Origin: an uncultured beta proteobacterium
GTDB lineage: Bacteria > Pseudomonadota > Gammaproteobacteria > Burkholderiales > Burkholderiaceae_C
DNA: 64,000 bases
Direction: 5' to 3'
Assembly (NCBI GenBank): GCA_903960915.1
Contig: CAJCCO010000107.1
Coordinates: 26,894-90,893 of the forward strand
Shown: piece by piece, positions 30,024 to 39,785 of the stretch
Position numbering within the stretch: the stretch's first letter is position 1
Layout of the letters: the number at the start of each line of letters is the position of its first letter
The notes under the pieces: model-generated
Database searches by the model: none
The model's input: only the letters and a program-made list of their open reading frames with translations
Told to the model about the DNA's origin: nothing
Translations under genes and position numbers: made by a program

Positions 30024-30865
30024 TGCACAGCGCAGACCTGCCAACGCTGCGCGAGCGCGTGCGGGCGCACATGAACGACACGCTGGTGGCCGACTTCCAG
30101 CGCGACGGTGCTGTCTGCGTGCGCCAATTCTTCACACCGGACGAAGTGGCCCTGCTGGCCCGCGGCATTGAAGCCAACCTGGCTGCGCCCAGCCCCCGTG
30201 CCATGGTGGCCAGTGGCCCGGACGACCCGGGCCGTTTTTTTGAAGACTTCTGCAACTGGCGTGACATTGCGGAGTACGAGCGTTTCATCTTCAACACGCC
30301 ACTGGCCGCCCTGGCCCAAGGCCTGATGCAAAGCCAAACCGTGCGCCTGTACCACGACCACTTGCTGGTTAAAGAACCCGGCACGCGCCAGAAGACGCCC
30401 TGGCACCAGGACCAGCCTTACTACAACGTGGAAGGCTGGCAAAACGTCAGCTTCTGGATTCCGGTCGACCCGGTGTCGCGCGCCAGCACGCTGGAATTTG
30501 TGGCCGGTTCCCACCAGGGGCCCTGGCTCATGCCGCGCACGTTCATGACGCAACAGGCCAAATGGTTTCCAGAAGGTTCGCTGGCCGATCTGCCCGACAT
30601 TGAGCGGCACCGCGAGGACTTCCCCATTCTTGGCTGGGACTTGCAACCCGGCGACCTGGTGTGCTTTCACATGCTCAGCCTGCACGCCTCCGCTGGCGTG
30701 GACGGCGCCCACCGGCGGCGTGTTTTCTCCGTGCGTTTTTTAGGCGATGACATGACCCACGCGCCACGCCCCTGGGTCACCTCACCGCCCTTTCCTGGCC
30801 TGGCCGATGAACTGCCTGCAGGTCACGCCATGGACCACCCTTTGTTTCCGCTGATGGCGGTTTAA
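30023..30865 (+). CDS. Phytanoyl-CoA dioxygenase (PhyH) family Fe(II)/2-oxoglutarate oxygenase
   Basis: RLYHDHLLVKEPGTRQKTPWHQDQPYYNVEGWQNVSFWIPVDPVSRASTLEFVAGSHQGPWLMPRTF (HxD); overlaps previous stop. Confidence 0.9.
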   Translation: MHSADLPTLRERVRAHMNDTLVADFQRDGAVCVRQFFTPDEVALLARGIEANLAAPSPRAMVASGPDDPGRFFEDFCNWRDIAEYERFIFNTPLAALAQGLMQSQTVRLYHDHLLVKEPGTRQKTPWHQDQPYYNVEGWQNVSFWIPVDPVSRASTLEFVAGSHQGPWLMPRTFMTQQAKWFPEGSLADLPDIERHREDFPILGWDLQPGDLVCFHMLSLHASAGVDGAHRRRVFSVRFLGDDMTHAPRPWVTSPPFPGLADELPAGHAMDHPLFPLMAV

Positions 30866-30931
30866 GCCGTGCCCTTCACCCCCCCACACATAGCCTGCTA
30901 ATTTTTTTCGTTAAAACCAAGGAGTTCACCC

Positions 30932-32452
30932 ATGAGCGATACCCTCCACCCTGTCGACGAACGCTTGCCCACCGGGCGACTCGCTGCGCTGGGCTTGCAA
31001 CATGTGCTGGTCATGTACGCCGGCGCTGTGGCAGTGCCTTTGATCATTGGCCGGGCGCTCAAGCTCTCACCAGAGCAGGTGGCTTACCTGATCTCGGCCG
31101 ATCTGTTTTGCTGCGGCATCGTCACGCTGATTCAGTCACTGGGGGCGACGCAATGGTTTGGTATCCGCATGCCAGTGATGATGGGGGTGTCGTTTGCCTC
31201 GGTAGCGCCCATGGTGGCCATGGCCAACACCACACCGGGCGCACCCGGCGCACAGCTTATTTTTGGCGCCATCATTGGCGCGGGTTTCTTATCCATGTTG
31301 TTAGCGCCGCTGATGAGCCGCATGCTGCGCTTCTTCCCGCCGGTGGTCACCGGCACCATCATTGCGGTCATCGGCATCAGCCTGATGCGCATTGGCATCA
31401 ACTGGATTTTTGGCAACCCCTTTGGTCCCACAGCGCCCAATATCGTCAACCCCGAGCACGCCAAATGGCTCACTGAAGTGGGCTCCATGGCCAATGCCAC
31501 AGTTGCCCCTGCTGCAGGCGCCAGCGCACCGCTGGCCGCTGTGGTGCCGGCCATTCCCAAAGGGCTGGCTATTGTGGGTACCGTGCCCAACCCCAATTAC
31601 GCACCCAGCAGCGGCATCTGGGTGGCCAGCATCGTGCTCGTTTCCATCCTGCTGATTGCCAAATTCGCCAAAGGCTTTGTCGGCAACATCTCTGTGCTGC
31701 TGGGCATTGTGATTGGCGGTGTGGTCGCCACGGCCAGCGGCATGATGAATTTCAGCAAGGTGGCCAATGCCAAGTGGTTTGACCTGGTGCTGCCGTTCCA
31801 GTTTGGCATGCCCGTGTTTGACCCGGTGCTGATTCTCACCATGACGCTGGTGATGGTGGTGGTCATGATTGAGTCGACCGGCATGTTCCTCGCGCTGGGC
31901 GACATGACGAATCGCCCTGTCAGCCAGGCTGACCTGACCCGCGGCCTGCGTGCCGATGGCCTGGGCACGCTGATTGGCGGCATCTTCAACACCTTCCCCT
32001 ACACCAGCTTTTCGCAAAACGTCGGGTTGGTGGGCGTGACGGGCGTGAAGAGCCGCTTTGTCTGCGTCGCGGGTGGTTTGATTTTGTTGGCACTGGGCCT
32101 GGTGCCCAAAATGGCGGCGCTGGTGGAAAGCCTGCCCACCGTGGTGCTGGGTGGCGCAGGCCTGGTGATGTTTGGCATGGTGGCCGCCACCGGCATTCGC
32201 ATTCTGGCTGCGGTCGACTTCAAGGGCAACCGGCACAACCTGTTCATCGTGGCGGTGTCGATTGGCATAGGCATGATTCCCTTGATTGCGCCCAACTTCA
32301 AGCAATGGATGCCGCACGGCATTCACCCCCTGATTGAGTCCGGCATTTTGCTGGCCTCTATTTCAGCGGTGGTGCTGAACCTGTTCTTCAACGGCGGCCA
32401 GGGTGATGTGAACGCCAGCGTGGAAGCCGCCAAGGCAGACGGCGGACATTGA
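30932..32452 (+). CDS. Nucleobase:cation symporter-2 family urate/xanthine permease
   Basis: GLQHVLVMYAGAVAVPLIIGRALKLSPEQVAYLISADLFCCGIVTLIQSLG; IFNTFPYTSFSQNVGLVGVTGVKSRFV. Confidence 0.95.
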   Translation: MSDTLHPVDERLPTGRLAALGLQHVLVMYAGAVAVPLIIGRALKLSPEQVAYLISADLFCCGIVTLIQSLGATQWFGIRMPVMMGVSFASVAPMVAMANTTPGAPGAQLIFGAIIGAGFLSMLLAPLMSRMLRFFPPVVTGTIIAVIGISLMRIGINWIFGNPFGPTAPNIVNPEHAKWLTEVGSMANATVAPAAGASAPLAAVVPAIPKGLAIVGTVPNPNYAPSSGIWVASIVLVSILLIAKFAKGFVGNISVLLGIVIGGVVATASGMMNFSKVANAKWFDLVLPFQFGMPVFDPVLILTMTLVMVVVMIESTGMFLALGDMTNRPVSQADLTRGLRADGLGTLIGGIFNTFPYTSFSQNVGLVGVTGVKSRFVCVAGGLILLALGLVPKMAALVESLPTVVLGGAGLVMFGMVAATGIRILAAVDFKGNRHNLFIVAVSIGIGMIPLIAPNFKQWMPHGIHPLIESGILLASISAVVLNLFFNGGQGDVNASVEAAKADGGH

Positions 32453-32497
32453 GTTTGGCGCCGGTTGGGCGCCGGTTGAGCGCTCTAAACTAGGGCC

Positions 32498-33328
32498 ATG
32501 ACCTGGCACGCCCAACTTCAACTCGACTACCGTTTCGAATCTGACCGAACGGTTGCGCGTCACAGCCACACCGGCCCGCTGCGCATTTTGCAAAGTCTCT
32601 ACCCGCAAGGCGATGCGGTGTGCCACAACGTGCTGGTGCATCCGCCCGGCGGCCTGGTGGGGGGCGATACCCTGGCGCTCAACATCAGCGCCAGCGGCTC
32701 GGCACACGGGCTGGTCACCACGCCGGGGGCCACGCGCTTTTACCGCTCTGCCGGCGAAATCGCACTGCAACGTACCCACATTCAACTGCGTGACCAGGCC
32801 CGGCTGGAATGGCTGCCGCTGGAGGCGCTTTGCTACAACCAGTGCCTGGCCGAGAACCACCTGACGCTGGCACTGGAGCCGGGCTGCGAGTTCATGGGCT
32901 GGGACATCACCGCTTTGGGCTTGCCCCACGCCAATTTACCCTTTGAGCGCGGCAGTTTTTTGCAACACATTGAAGTGCCCGGTCTCTGGCTGGAGCGCGG
33001 GCGCATCGCGGCCGATGACCACTTGCTCATGCACAGCCCGGTCGGACTGGCCGGCCAGCGCTGTCTGGCCTCGCTGTTTTTTGTGACTGGCAGCAAGCTC
33101 GACCGCCAGCGCCGTGAATGCGCCTTGGACCTGGCGCGGGAAGTCATGGACAGCCACGCCTTGCGCGACAGCGCGGGCGTGAGCTGCCCCAATGCGCAAG
33201 TGATGGTGCTGCGGGTGCTGGCGCCCGTGGTGGAGCCGGCTGCTGAGTTGCTGCGTCGCGTGTGGGCCGTCTGGCGCCAGCACTTCTGGGCGCTTGATGC
33301 GGTGCCACCGCGCATCTGGTCGACCTGA
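32498..33328 (+). CDS. ureD: Urease accessory protein UreD
   Basis: [51 protein letters not shown]. Confidence 0.95.
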   Translation: [276 protein letters not shown]

Positions 33329-33371
33329 ACGTATCGGGTGTTACGCCGTTGGCGTCAGCGCCACTGGGCCT

Positions 33372-33458
33372 TCACGGCCGAATGGCAATTTCGTTTTTAA
33401 CTTGCTTGACGCCGCTGACCTCGCGGGCAAGCTTTTCGGCCATGGATTTTTCAGTCAG
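33372..33458 (-). pseudogene. C-terminal remnant of a BON-domain protein
   Basis: Minus-strand frame LTEKSMAEKLAREVSGVKQVKNEIAIRP*, typical end of a BON domain; no upstream coding remainder. Confidence 0.6.
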
Positions 33459-33459
33459 G

Positions 33460-34698
33460 TCACGCCACCGTCACCTTCTGCCGCTGGTGCTTGCGAAAGT
33501 ACTGCACCGCCAAGATCAGGGCGCCTACCTGCAACAGTGCGCAAAAGTAGAACGGGGCGCCAATGCGCCAGTCGCCCTTGGGCAGGTGCGACACCATGGC
33601 CAGCAAGGGCGTGGCCAGCATGGGCGCAAAAATGGCGGTCAGGCTGGTGAGGGAGTTCACGGCGCCCAGCGTTTCGCCCTGGCTGCGGCTGTCGGCGGCG
33701 GCGGAGATAAGACTTTGCACCGAGGCGGCCACGGTGCCGCCCAGCAGATTGACGCCGATGACGGCAAACATCATCCAGCCCTCCGAGGCCGCGCCCCACA
33801 GGGCATACGCCAGCGCCGAAGAAACCAGGCCCATGATGGCCAGGCGTTGTGGTGGAAAACGCTTCAGCAGGCGCCCCATCAAAAAGCCCTGCACCACCAC
33901 CGACACCACGCCCACCGCAGCCAGCGACCAGCCGTTTTCCATGGGGCCCCAGCCAAACTTGAACGTGGTGTAGAGCACCCAGCTGGTGTACAACACAAAC
34001 TGCGCCAGTCCGCTGAACGTCACCACGCCGACCAACGGGCCAACGCCCTTGAGCTGCGACAACTTGCGCAAAGAGGTGACCGGGTTAGCCGCACGCCAAC
34101 TGAACGCTTTGCGCTTGGCTGGCGGCAAAGATTCGGGCAAAACCAAATAACCGTACAGCAGGTTGGCCGTGGCCAGGCCACCGGCGGCAAAGAAGGGCAG
34201 GTGCAGGTTGATGGCACCGAGCAAACCACCCATCACCGGGCCGATGATGAAGCCCAGACCCATCATGGCGCCCAGCAAGCCAAAGCGTTTGGCTCGCTTC
34301 TCCGGCTCGGTGATATCGGCCACATAGGCGTTGGCAATCGCGGCATTGGCCTGCATGGCGCCGCCCAGCATGCGCACGGCTATCAAGCCCCACAGCGAGG
34401 TGGTGAGCGCCGTGCCGAAAAAGCTCACCGACAAACCCAGAAAACCCAGCAACAGCACGGGGCGGCGACCAAACCGGTCGGACAAGGCGCCCAGCACCGG
34501 CGAGGCTAAAAAGTTGGCCAGGCCAAAGGTGATCGACACCACGCCATACCAGTACACCTGATCGGCCGGGCTGCTGGAAAAGCTGCCCACCAGAACCGGC
34601 AAGACCGGAATGATCAGGCCGATAGCCAGCATGTCAATGAGCACGGTGAGCATGATGAAGGGCATGGCCGCCTCGCGCGCCCTGAGAGAAGTAAGCAT
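33460..34698 (-). CDS. MFS transporter, TCR/Tet (multidrug/tetracycline resistance-like) family
   Basis: MPFIMLTVLIDMLAIGLIIPVLPVLVGSF; GALSDRFGRRPVLLLGFLG; start MLTSLRAREAA at 34698. Confidence 0.9.
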   Translation of the reverse strand: MLTSLRAREAAMPFIMLTVLIDMLAIGLIIPVLPVLVGSFSSSPADQVYWYGVVSITFGLANFLASPVLGALSDRFGRRPVLLLGFLGLSVSFFGTALTTSLWGLIAVRMLGGAMQANAAIANAYVADITEPEKRAKRFGLLGAMMGLGFIIGPVMGGLLGAINLHLPFFAAGGLATANLLYGYLVLPESLPPAKRKAFSWRAANPVTSLRKLSQLKGVGPLVGVVTFSGLAQFVLYTSWVLYTTFKFGWGPMENGWSLAAVGVVSVVVQGFLMGRLLKRFPPQRLAIMGLVSSALAYALWGAASEGWMMFAVIGVNLLGGTVAASVQSLISAAADSRSQGETLGAVNSLTSLTAIFAPMLATPLLAMVSHLPKGDWRIGAPFYFCALLQVGALILAVQYFRKHQRQKVTVA

Positions 34699-34909
34699 GA
34701 ATGGGGTCCGGTAAATCAAAGTCAGCGGCGAGGGGCCGCAGGGGCCTAGTGTCGCAAATTGCCCTGGGCCTAGTGCGCTCACGCAAGAAACCTGCAAAAC
34801 CGCTTGGCTTGCCGCCCACAACGCTGAAAAACTGCGTCCCCTTTGGCCCATGATTTGCCACACCAACCCCGCCCGCATTCGCCTTCTCTTTTTGAAAGAA
34901 TCCTGCCCC

Positions 34910-36016
34910 ATGACCGACTTGTTTGACAACCCAATGGGCCTGATGGGCTTTGAATTCGTCGAGTTCGCCTCGCCCACCCCGGGCTTGCTGGAGCCTATTT
35001 TTGAGCGCATGGGCTTCTCGCTGGTGGCCCGGCACCGCTCCAAAGACGTGGTGCTGTACCGCCAGGGGCATATCAACTTCATCGTCAACCGCGAACCCCA
35101 CAGCGAGGCGGCTTACTTTGCCGCTGAGCACGGACCGTGCGCATGCGGCATGGCGTTTCGGGTCAAGGATTCGCACCTGGCCTACGAGCGTGCGCTGGCG
35201 CTTGGCGCGCAGCCTATTGAGATCAAGACCGGACCGATGGAGCTGAATCTGCCCGCCATCAAAGGCATTGGCGGGGCGCCGCTGTACCTGATTGACCGCT
35301 TTGAAGATGGCAAATCGATTTACGACATCGACTTTCTGTTTCTCGACGGCGTAGACCGCCATCCGGTGGGCCACGGCCTGCAACTGATTGACCACCTCAC
35401 GCACAACGTGTACCGCGGACGCATGGCATTTTGGGGGGCGTTTTACGAGAAGCTTTTCAACTTCCGCGAGATCCGTTACTTTGATATTCAAGGCGAGTAC
35501 ACCGGCCTGACCTCGCGCGCCATGACCGCGCCTGACGGAAAAATCCGCATTCCCCTGAACGAAGAGTCCAAGCAGGGCGGCGGCCAGATTGAAGAGTTCT
35601 TGATGCAGTTCAACGGCGAAGGCATTCAGCACATTGCGCTGATTTGCGACGACCTGGTGGCCACTGTGGACCGGTTGCAACTGGCCGGTGTACCGCTGAT
35701 GACCGCCCCCAACGAGGTTTACTACGAGATGCTCGACGGCCGCCTGCCCGGCCATGGCCAGCCCGTGGCCGAGCTGCAAACGCGGGGCATTTTGCTGGAC
35801 GGCAGCACTGACGATCTGCAACACGGCGTGCAGCACAGCGGCAGCCCGCGGTTGCTGCTGCAAATCTTTTCGCAAACTCAGCTTGGGCCAGTGTTCTTTG
35901 AATTCATCCAGCGCAAGGGCGACGAAGGCTTTGGCGAAGGTAACTTCAAAGCCTTGTTCGAATCGCTGGAACGCGACCAGGTTCGCCGTGGCGCCATTGC
36001 TGCTGCCACCGCGTAA
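34910..36016 (+). CDS. hppD: 4-hydroxyphenylpyruvate dioxygenase
   Basis: [22 protein letters not shown]...; [50 protein letters not shown]. Confidence 0.95.
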   Translation: MTDLFDNPMGLMGFEFVEFASPTPGLLEPIFERMGFSLVARHRSKDVVLYRQGHINFIVNREPHSEAAYFAAEHGPCACGMAFRVKDSHLAYERALALGAQPIEIKTGPMELNLPAIKGIGGAPLYLIDRFEDGKSIYDIDFLFLDGVDRHPVGHGLQLIDHLTHNVYRGRMAFWGAFYEKLFNFREIRYFDIQGEYTGLTSRAMTAPDGKIRIPLNEESKQGGGQIEEFLMQFNGEGIQHIALICDDLVATVDRLQLAGVPLMTAPNEVYYEMLDGRLPGHGQPVAELQTRGILLDGSTDDLQHGVQHSGSPRLLLQIFSQTQLGPVFFEFIQRKGDEGFGEGNFKALFESLERDQVRRGAIAAATA

Positions 36017-36042
36017 ATAGCCCGCGCCAAAAGGAAGCCCCG

Positions 36043-36582
36043 ATGAAGATAGACCGCATTCACCACGTTGCCTACCGCTGCAAAGACGCCAAGGAAACCG
36101 TGCTTTGGTACCAGCACATGCTCAAGATGGACTTTGTGCTGGCCATTGCTGAAAACCACGTGCCGTCCACCAAAGCGCCCGACCCCTACATGCACGTTTT
36201 CTTGGACGCGGGCCAGGGCAATGTGCTGGCTTTTTTTGAACTGCCCACCCAGCCGCCCATGGGGCGCGACCCCAACACCCCGGCCTGGGTGCAGCACATC
36301 GCGTTTCGGGTGAAGGACCGCGCCGAGTTGCTGGCCTTCAAAGCACACCTGGAGGCCAACGGGGTGGACGTGCTGGGCGTGACCGACCACGGCGCCTTTC
36401 ACTCCATCTACTTTTTTGACCCCAACGGACACCGCCTGGAACTGGCCTGCCCGGACCCCGAGGAAGCGGCCATGCTGCAACGCCTGGACGCCGTGAAGTG
36501 GGAGATGCTTGAAGAATGGTCCAAGACCAAACGCGCGCCCCAGCATGCGGCCTTTTTGCATGCGCGCGAGTTCAAGGCATGA
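36043..36582 (+). CDS. VOC (vicinal oxygen chelate) family protein
   Basis: IDRIHHVAYRCKDAKETVLWYQHMLKMD ... WVQHIAFRV ... HSIYFFDPNGHRLELACP. Confidence 0.9.
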   Translation: MKIDRIHHVAYRCKDAKETVLWYQHMLKMDFVLAIAENHVPSTKAPDPYMHVFLDAGQGNVLAFFELPTQPPMGRDPNTPAWVQHIAFRVKDRAELLAFKAHLEANGVDVLGVTDHGAFHSIYFFDPNGHRLELACPDPEEAAMLQRLDAVKWEMLEEWSKTKRAPQHAAFLHAREFKA

Positions 36583-37865
36583 GCCGTCCATTGCACCCGG
36601 CGCCGGACGAAACCCACCACCCGGCGCTGCAAAGCTGGGTGGCTTCGGCCAACGACCCGGCCACCGACTTTCCGATTCAAAACCTGCCGTTTGGCCGCTA
36701 CAAAAGTGCGCGTGACGCTGACTGGCAAATTGGCGTGGCCATTGGCGACCAGGTCCTCAATCTGCACGCCACCGGGCTGATTGAGCACAACAATATCCAG
36801 GCGCTGATGCGTCTGCTGCCATCAGAGCGTCGCCGCCTGCGACTGGCCCTGTCGCAAGGCTTGCGTGTGGGCAGCCCCCAGCAGACGGTGTTTCAAGCCG
36901 CCCTGCTGGCACAGGCCGAGGTGCGCATGGGCTTGCCCTGCGAGATTGGCGACTACACCGACTTCTACACCAGCATTCACCACGCCACCACGGTGGGCAA
37001 GCAGTTCAGACCCGACAGCCCGCTCTTGCCCAATTACCAATGGGTGCCTATTGGCTACCATGGCCGTGCCTCCAGCATTCTGCCCAGCGGTGACAGCTTT
37101 GCCCGCCCCCGGGGGCAAACCAAGGCGCCGGACCCAGCTGCGCCCGTGCTCAGCGCCTGCCGTCGGCTGGACTACGAGCTGGAACTCGGCGTGCTGGTGG
37201 CGCGAGAGAACCGGCTGGGTGAGCCCATTGACATGGCGCAAGCCGAAGACCATGTGTGGGGTGTGAGCTTGTTCAACGACTGGAGCGCACGCGACATCCA
37301 GGCTTGGGAGTACCAACCCCTGGGGCCGTTTCTTTCCAAAAACTTTGCCAGCACCCTGGCGCCCTGGGTCGTCACGCTGGAGGCGCTGGCACCGTTTCGC
37401 GAGCCCTTCAGCCGCCCGCCCGGCCACCCCGCCCCACTGCCCTACCTCGACGCTGCAGCCAACCAAACGCAGGGTGCCTTCAACATCGAACTGGAGGTGT
37501 GGCTGCAAACCGCCGCCATGCGCCAGGCCGGCCATGCGGGCGATTGCTTGTCCCGCTCCAACTACCGCGACGCCTACTGGACGCTGGCCCAACTGGTGGC
37601 GCACCACACGGTCAACGGCTGCAACCTGCGCGCCGGCGACTTGCTCGGTACCGGCACGCTGTCAGGCCCCCTGCCGAACCAAGGCGGCTCCTTGCTGGAA
37701 CTCAGCCAAGGTGGCAAGCAAACCCTGCCTTTGTCCAACGGTGAGACCCGTACTTTTCTGGAAGACGGCGACACCGTGGTGCTGCGCGGCTATTGCCAAG
37801 CCGAGGGCTTCAGACGCATCGGTCTGGGCGAATGCCGCGGTACGGTGGCGCCGGCCCGAACCTGA
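36579..37865 (+). CDS. fahA: Fumarylacetoacetase
   Basis: FPIQNLPFGRYK; DFYTSIHHATTVGKQFRPDSPLLPNYQWVPIGYHGRASSI; ATGA overlap with the VOC gene. Confidence 0.95.
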   Translation: MSRPLHPAPDETHHPALQSWVASANDPATDFPIQNLPFGRYKSARDADWQIGVAIGDQVLNLHATGLIEHNNIQALMRLLPSERRRLRLALSQGLRVGSPQQTVFQAALLAQAEVRMGLPCEIGDYTDFYTSIHHATTVGKQFRPDSPLLPNYQWVPIGYHGRASSILPSGDSFARPRGQTKAPDPAAPVLSACRRLDYELELGVLVARENRLGEPIDMAQAEDHVWGVSLFNDWSARDIQAWEYQPLGPFLSKNFASTLAPWVVTLEALAPFREPFSRPPGHPAPLPYLDAAANQTQGAFNIELEVWLQTAAMRQAGHAGDCLSRSNYRDAYWTLAQLVAHHTVNGCNLRAGDLLGTGTLSGPLPNQGGSLLELSQGGKQTLPLSNGETRTFLEDGDTVVLRGYCQAEGFRRIGLGECRGTVAPART

Positions 37866-37872
37866 CCTGCCC

Positions 37873-38763
37873 ATGCCTACCTCCCTACCACTTCCCCTGC
37901 CCACCCTACACGGTCTGGCCGCTGCTAACACCCAGCCCCCAGAGCGCGCCGACTGGACCATAGACCAAGGCTGGCAGCATTACACGGCGCAAGACCACGG
38001 CGTCTGGAAAACCCTGTTTGAGCGGCAAAGCCGCTTGCTGCAAGGGCGCGCCTGCGATGCTTTTGTGCAAGGCATGGCCGAGTTGCCGATGGCGCCCGAC
38101 CAGATTCCAGACTTTCGCCGGCTGTCTGATGTTTTATACGCCCGCACCGGCTGGCAAATTGTGGCGGTGCCCGGCCTGGTGCCAGACGACGTGTTTTTTG
38201 AGCACCTGGCCAACCGGCGCTTTCCCGCCGGGCACTTTATCCGCCAGCCCCATGCGCTGGACTATCTGGAAGAGCCCGATGTGTTCCATGACGTGTTTGG
38301 CCATGTGCCCATGCTGATGCACCCGGTGCTGGCCGACTTCATTCAGGCCTATGGCGCGGGCGGTTTGCGCGCGCAGGCTCTGGGCCGGCTGGCGCAACTG
38401 GCACGGGTTTACTGGTACACGGTGGAGTTTGGCCTGGTGCAGCAAAAAGACGGTTTGCGCATTTATGGCGCAGGCATTGCGTCATCGGCTACCGAGAGCG
38501 TTTTTGCGCTGCAATCGCCCTCGCCCAACCGGCTCGGCTTTGCGCTGGAGCGGGTAATGCGCACGCGCTACCGCATTGACGATTTTCAGGAAAGCTACTT
38601 TGTCTTGGACAGTCTGGACGACTTATTGGCGCTGGCACACATTGACTTTGCGCCCCTGTACGAGCGGGTGCTGGGACAGTCTGAACTGACACCCGCCAGC
38701 GTGCTACCAACAGACCGGGTCCTGACACAGGGAATGGGCGACTACCACGCAGGCCGCCGCTAA
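37873..38763 (+). CDS. phhA: Phenylalanine 4-monooxygenase
   Basis: FIRQPHALDYLEEPDVFHDVFGHVPMLMHPVLADF; YWYTVEFGLVQQKDGLRIYGAGIASS. Confidence 0.95.
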   Translation: MPTSLPLPLPTLHGLAAANTQPPERADWTIDQGWQHYTAQDHGVWKTLFERQSRLLQGRACDAFVQGMAELPMAPDQIPDFRRLSDVLYARTGWQIVAVPGLVPDDVFFEHLANRRFPAGHFIRQPHALDYLEEPDVFHDVFGHVPMLMHPVLADFIQAYGAGGLRAQALGRLAQLARVYWYTVEFGLVQQKDGLRIYGAGIASSATESVFALQSPSPNRLGFALERVMRTRYRIDDFQESYFVLDSLDDLLALAHIDFAPLYERVLGQSELTPASVLPTDRVLTQGMGDYHAGRR

Positions 38764-38788
38764 GCCCTAACCCAGAAAAAAGCCTGCC

Positions 38789-39079
38789 TTAGCCACGCCG
38801 CTTTTGCTCGCGCAGCATAAACAGGTAAAGCCCTTCTACCTTTTCGCGCGCCCACGGCGTCTTGCGCAAAAACTTCAGACTTGACGACACGCTGGGCTCC
38901 AGGGTGAAGCAGCGAATGGGGACGAGCCGACCCAGCTCATCCCAACCGTAATGCGCCTGCAGCGCAATCAGAATAGCCTCCAGCGTCAGGCCATGCAAAG
39001 GGTTGCGGGCTTGCTGGGGTTTTTGAGGTGGTTGATCGGTTTGGTCGGGTTGGTCGGGTTGATCTTGTGTGTCTGACAT
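38789..39079 (-). CDS. VF530/DUF2132 family DNA-binding protein
   Basis: [61 protein letters not shown]. Confidence 0.9.
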   Translation of the reverse strand: MSDTQDQPDQPDQTDQPPQKPQQARNPLHGLTLEAILIALQAHYGWDELGRLVPIRCFTLEPSVSSSLKFLRKTPWAREKVEGLYLFMLREQKRRG

Positions 39080-39121
39080 GGGGCGATTTTCTCAGGGTTG
39101 GCAGCCAAGCGTGCAGCCTGG

Positions 39122-39730
39122 TTACTCGGGCAGCAGATCTGCCGCAGGCTCGGCCGTTGGCGCCGGGTCGCTTGGCATGGGCACCAGCTCGTCGTAGTAG
39201 TAAAACTGGTGGCAACTGCTCGCCCAGTGCCGGTTGGTAGAGCGCTGCGTGCCCACGCCCACCAGCGTGCGCCCGCTGGCTTTTATTTTTTGCGCCAAGG
39301 GCAAGAAGTCGCTGTCGCCCCCCACCACCATCACCGTACCGAGGTGGCTCAAATGGCCCAGGTCTTCCATGGCGTCCAGGCACAGCCGAATATCGGCCCC
39401 GTTCTTGGCCGCACCACCCGGTGGAAAAAGTTGGATTAATTCCATGCCTGCTTGCAGCAAGGCATCGCGGTAGCGGCCCATGAACTGCCAGTTGCAGTAA
39501 GCACGGTTAATGGCCAGTGGCCCCAGCGAGGCGGCCAGGTCTACCACGGCCTGCACGTCTATCAAGGGCTCCTGCAACTTGAAGCGCCCATCGGGCCGCC
39601 CATAAGAACCCTCGCCCCAGCGCGCCTCCGACAGGCTGGCGTGCAGGTTTTCAAAATCCCAATACAAGGCCACTGACGAGGCCAGTGACGGGGCAACGGG
39701 CAGACTGAGGTCTGGGGCAAAACGATTCAA
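39122..39730 (-). CDS. NYN-domain (PIN-like ribonuclease) protein
   Basis: VALYWDFENLHASL; AKNGADIRLCLDAMEDL; VMVVGGDSDFLPLAQKIKASGRTLVGVG. Confidence 0.9.
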   Translation of the reverse strand: MNRFAPDLSLPVAPSLASSVALYWDFENLHASLSEARWGEGSYGRPDGRFKLQEPLIDVQAVVDLAASLGPLAINRAYCNWQFMGRYRDALLQAGMELIQLFPPGGAAKNGADIRLCLDAMEDLGHLSHLGTVMVVGGDSDFLPLAQKIKASGRTLVGVGTQRSTNRHWASSCHQFYYYDELVPMPSDPAPTAEPAADLLPE

Positions 39731-39785
39731 AGGCGGTTCTCCAGCGGCGGGGAGGTGATGCTAACTGATGGTATGGTCCCTCTCC

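Noticed and set aside
32455-32480. ggcgccggttg direct repeat upstream of ureD
   Set aside because: Only two short imperfectly delimited copies; could be chance in GC-rich DNA.
37345-37872. N-terminal extension of the PhhA ORF into fahA
   Set aside because: Arg/Pro/Ser/Cys-rich out-of-frame reading of fahA; MPTSLPLPLPTLHG at 37873 is the plausible start.
39122-39730. NYN-domain protein as part of a defence system
   Set aside because: Stand-alone gene next to a DUF2132 gene, with no partner typical of defence islands; likely a housekeeping NYN/LabA-like RNase.
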